The translations under genes were made by a program, and so were the position numbers. The notes beneath the pieces are model-generated. The model ran no database searches. It was not told the origin of the DNA and worked only from the letters and a program-made list of their open reading frames with translations. Below, piece by piece: positions 11,472 to 12,776 of a stretch of 12,776 nt of DNA. Position 1 is the stretch's first letter. Each line of letters begins with the position of its first letter. The stretch is taken from the NCBI GenBank assembly GCA_947311605.1, contig CAMZLC010000059.1, positions 1 through 12,776 on the forward strand, in the 5' to 3' direction. The DNA comes from an uncultured Sulfurovum sp. (GTDB lineage Bacteria; Campylobacterota; Campylobacteria; Campylobacterales; Sulfurovaceae).

Positions 11472-12776
11472 TCAATACGCTTTCAGCGCACTCCGTATCC
11501 CCTTGTGCATCTCATACCAAAAGTCCAATGCTGCCCCTGAGGCATCCTTGGAGAATCGCTCCAGCCATGCTGAGAGTTCGGGGCTCTCTACCTCTTCGAT
11601 ATCTCTTTTGCGTTCGAGGAAAGTATGTATGATATCTCTGTTCCTTTCGGATTCCCAATACACAGAGGCATTACGGTTGTTGATGCGGTTGGAGATCGTC
11701 TGGATGTTGTCCAGATACTGCTGCTTGAGTCCAAAGAGAGACTCCATGATCTCCGGCATCATCTCCTCTGCCCAGCCTCGGTGGAAGCGGCAGGTGCCGA
11801 TATTGTCCATGACCAGCTCGCCGATCAGCCTGTCGCCGCCTTTGCTCCCGACGGATTGGGGGTCGAGAAACTCTGAGCCGTAGTGCATATAGTATTTTCC
11901 CATGATCGCCATGGGGGAGAGGACACCCGGTGTCCAGTACTGATTGGGTACCATCCAGCCTTTGCCTGAGAATGCCGTATAGACAAAAGCATCCAGTATA
12001 CCGGGATTGTTTTTTACTTTGGCGAGTTTTTTGGCGAGTTTTCTCGTGCCGTTGCTGAGGTCCACGCTGCCTGTGGAGGCGATGATCGCATCCAGCAGTC
12101 CCATGGCGATACGCATATTGTGCATGGAGGAGGCGACGACATCGAAATGGTCGGGATCGAAGTGTGGTACCTCTTTGACACCGAACTCTTCAGGGTGTAT
12201 CCAGCCCTCGACCAGGCACTCCATCATCCAGGCCAGCGTGCCGCCGATCGAGATCGCATCAAATCCCAGCATATCGGCATGGTGGTTGAGGTTTTCTGCC
12301 GCCCTCTGGTCAAAGATCCCGCAAAGCGGCCCCATGGTCTGGTAGGGCTCATAGTCTTTCTTGAATTTCCCATGCATTTTTTTGCAGACGGTGACACAGG
12401 GCTCTCCACAGTTTTTGTGTGCTTTTTTGTCCTTGGTGGTCTCTTCGTTGAACTGTTTGAGGTAGTGGTCGAGGATAAACTCCTCATGGATCTTGACACG
12501 CTGCGCTTCGGTCATGTAGATGCTGCGGTAGTTGAATGAGAACATGCTGCCCTTGAGCGTGGTGAAGTTCACACCCAGTGTACCGCCGGTCTGGAGCTTG
12601 GGGTCAAATTTGTATTTGGTGGTGGCATCGAGGTCTTTGGCGTGCAGCTTCATATCGTACTTCTCTTTGAACCACGCATCTGCTGTTTTTTTGTCTCTGA
12701 AGTCATCATCGACAAAGGAGCCGCCGTAGATGATCGCTGCGATACCGTGCTCCTGGAGCATTTTGCTCCCAAAACC
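11472..12776 (-). CDS. Aldehyde:ferredoxin oxidoreductase-family enzyme, C-terminal part (5' end outside window)
   Basis: Members oxidise aldehydes (or a related substrate) with a tungsten or molybdenum bis-pterin cofactor and pass electrons to ferredoxin through one [4Fe-4S] cluster. The frame stays open to the window edge (GFGSKMLQEHG, matching the family 'GxGxxMGSKxLKAI' end of domain 1), so roughly the first 150-200 residues are missing and about 434 are visible. Family landmarks are ADMLGFDAISIGGTLAW (pterin-binding DxxGxD type), the second pterin motif and distal cluster ligand DNIGTC (Cys codon 11790-11792), and the proximal cluster cysteines CGEPCVTVC (codons 12384-12410). The proximal spacing is C-x3-C-x3-C, not the usual C-x2-C-x3-C. 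The substrate class cannot be named. It is unrelated in direction to the phosphodiester operon and ends 78 bases from it. Confidence 0.85.
   Translation of the reverse strand, partial: GFGSKMLQEHGIAAIIYGGSFVDDDFRDKKTADAWFKEKYDMKLHAKDLDATTKYKFDPKLQTGGTLGVNFTTLKGSMFSFNYRSIYMTEAQRVKIHEEFILDHYLKQFNEETTKDKKAHKNCGEPCVTVCKKMHGKFKKDYEPYQTMGPLCGIFDQRAAENLNHHADMLGFDAISIGGTLAWMMECLVEGWIHPEEFGVKEVPHFDPDHFDVVASSMHNMRIAMGLLDAIIASTGSVDLSNGTRKLAKKLAKVKNNPGILDAFVYTAFSGKGWMVPNQYWTPGVLSPMAIMGKYYMHYGSEFLDPQSVGSKGGDRLIGELVMDNIGTCRFHRGWAEEMMPEIMESLFGLKQQYLDNIQTISNRINNRNASVYWESERNRDIIHTFLERKRDIEEVESPELSAWLERFSKDASGAALDFWYEMHKGIRSALKAY

Noticed and set aside
12120..12539. Plus-strand open frame of 139 codons opposite the AOR-family gene
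   Set aside because: A shadow of the oxidoreductase frame, which holds the cluster cysteines and pterin motifs; no start signal or known fold.
1..12776. Mobile elements, CRISPR arrays, phage genes, tRNA or rRNA genes
   Set aside because: No transposase or integrase frames, terminal inverted repeats, spaced identical repeats of 25-35 bases, or tRNA-like folds were recognised on either strand.

Overview
The window looks like a chromosomal segment from a Campylobacterota (epsilonproteobacterial) bacterium, most likely a Sulfurovum-like marine or sulfur-oxidising lineage. The evidence is a short RecO (about 205 aa), a MurF ligase carrying several N-terminal membrane segments, the ruvA ... alpha/beta-hydrolase - murF neighbourhood known from Campylobacter, moderate G+C, and short AT-rich promoters. 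Genes are tightly packed. I see no mobile element, CRISPR array, tRNA or rRNA, and no gene-free stretch reaches 300 bases.

Left part (1-5030, + strand): the 3' end of ruvA; an HI0933/YhiN-type flavoprotein; then a cell-envelope cluster made of a lipoprotein L,D-transpeptidase (YcbB/YkuD fold), an alpha/beta hydrolase, and a membrane-anchored MurF-type ligase. As I recall the Campylobacter order, ddl sits between ruvA and the hydrolase; here that slot holds the flavoprotein and the L,D-transpeptidase. recO (- strand) converges on murF with a 2-base gap.

Middle (5651-11393, + strand): after a 170-base divergent regulatory region comes a six-gene unit: periplasmic binding protein (PotD family), ATPase (PotA), two permeases (PotB, PotC), a metallophosphoesterase whose metal ligands match the glycerophosphodiesterase GpdQ, and a classical GDPD-family glycerophosphodiester phosphodiesterase. 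The last three genes are joined by ATGA overlaps. Neither phosphodiesterase has a signal peptide. The binding protein lacks the two acidic residues with which E. coli PotD holds spermidine and has Lys/Arg there instead. I infer that the transporter probably imports a phosphodiester with a cationic head group (glycerophosphoethanolamine or glycerophosphocholine are candidates) for cytoplasmic cleavage to glycerol-3-phosphate, rather than a polyamine. This is the best candidate for an undescribed system in the window.

Right end (11472-12776, - strand): the C-terminal two thirds of an aldehyde:ferredoxin oxidoreductase-family tungsto/molybdopterin enzyme, running off the window. A perfect small hairpin separates it from the phosphodiesterase gene.

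Regulatory structure: 11-bp-phased direct repeats with a TAAC core (TTAACTA x3; GTAAC x2) lie upstream of both the L,D-transpeptidase gene and the transporter operon, in the same register relative to a putative -10 box. This pattern is typical of OmpR/PhoB-type response-regulator sites. The flavoprotein gene and recO each have a good -10 hexamer exactly six bases before the ATG, which predicts leaderless transcripts.
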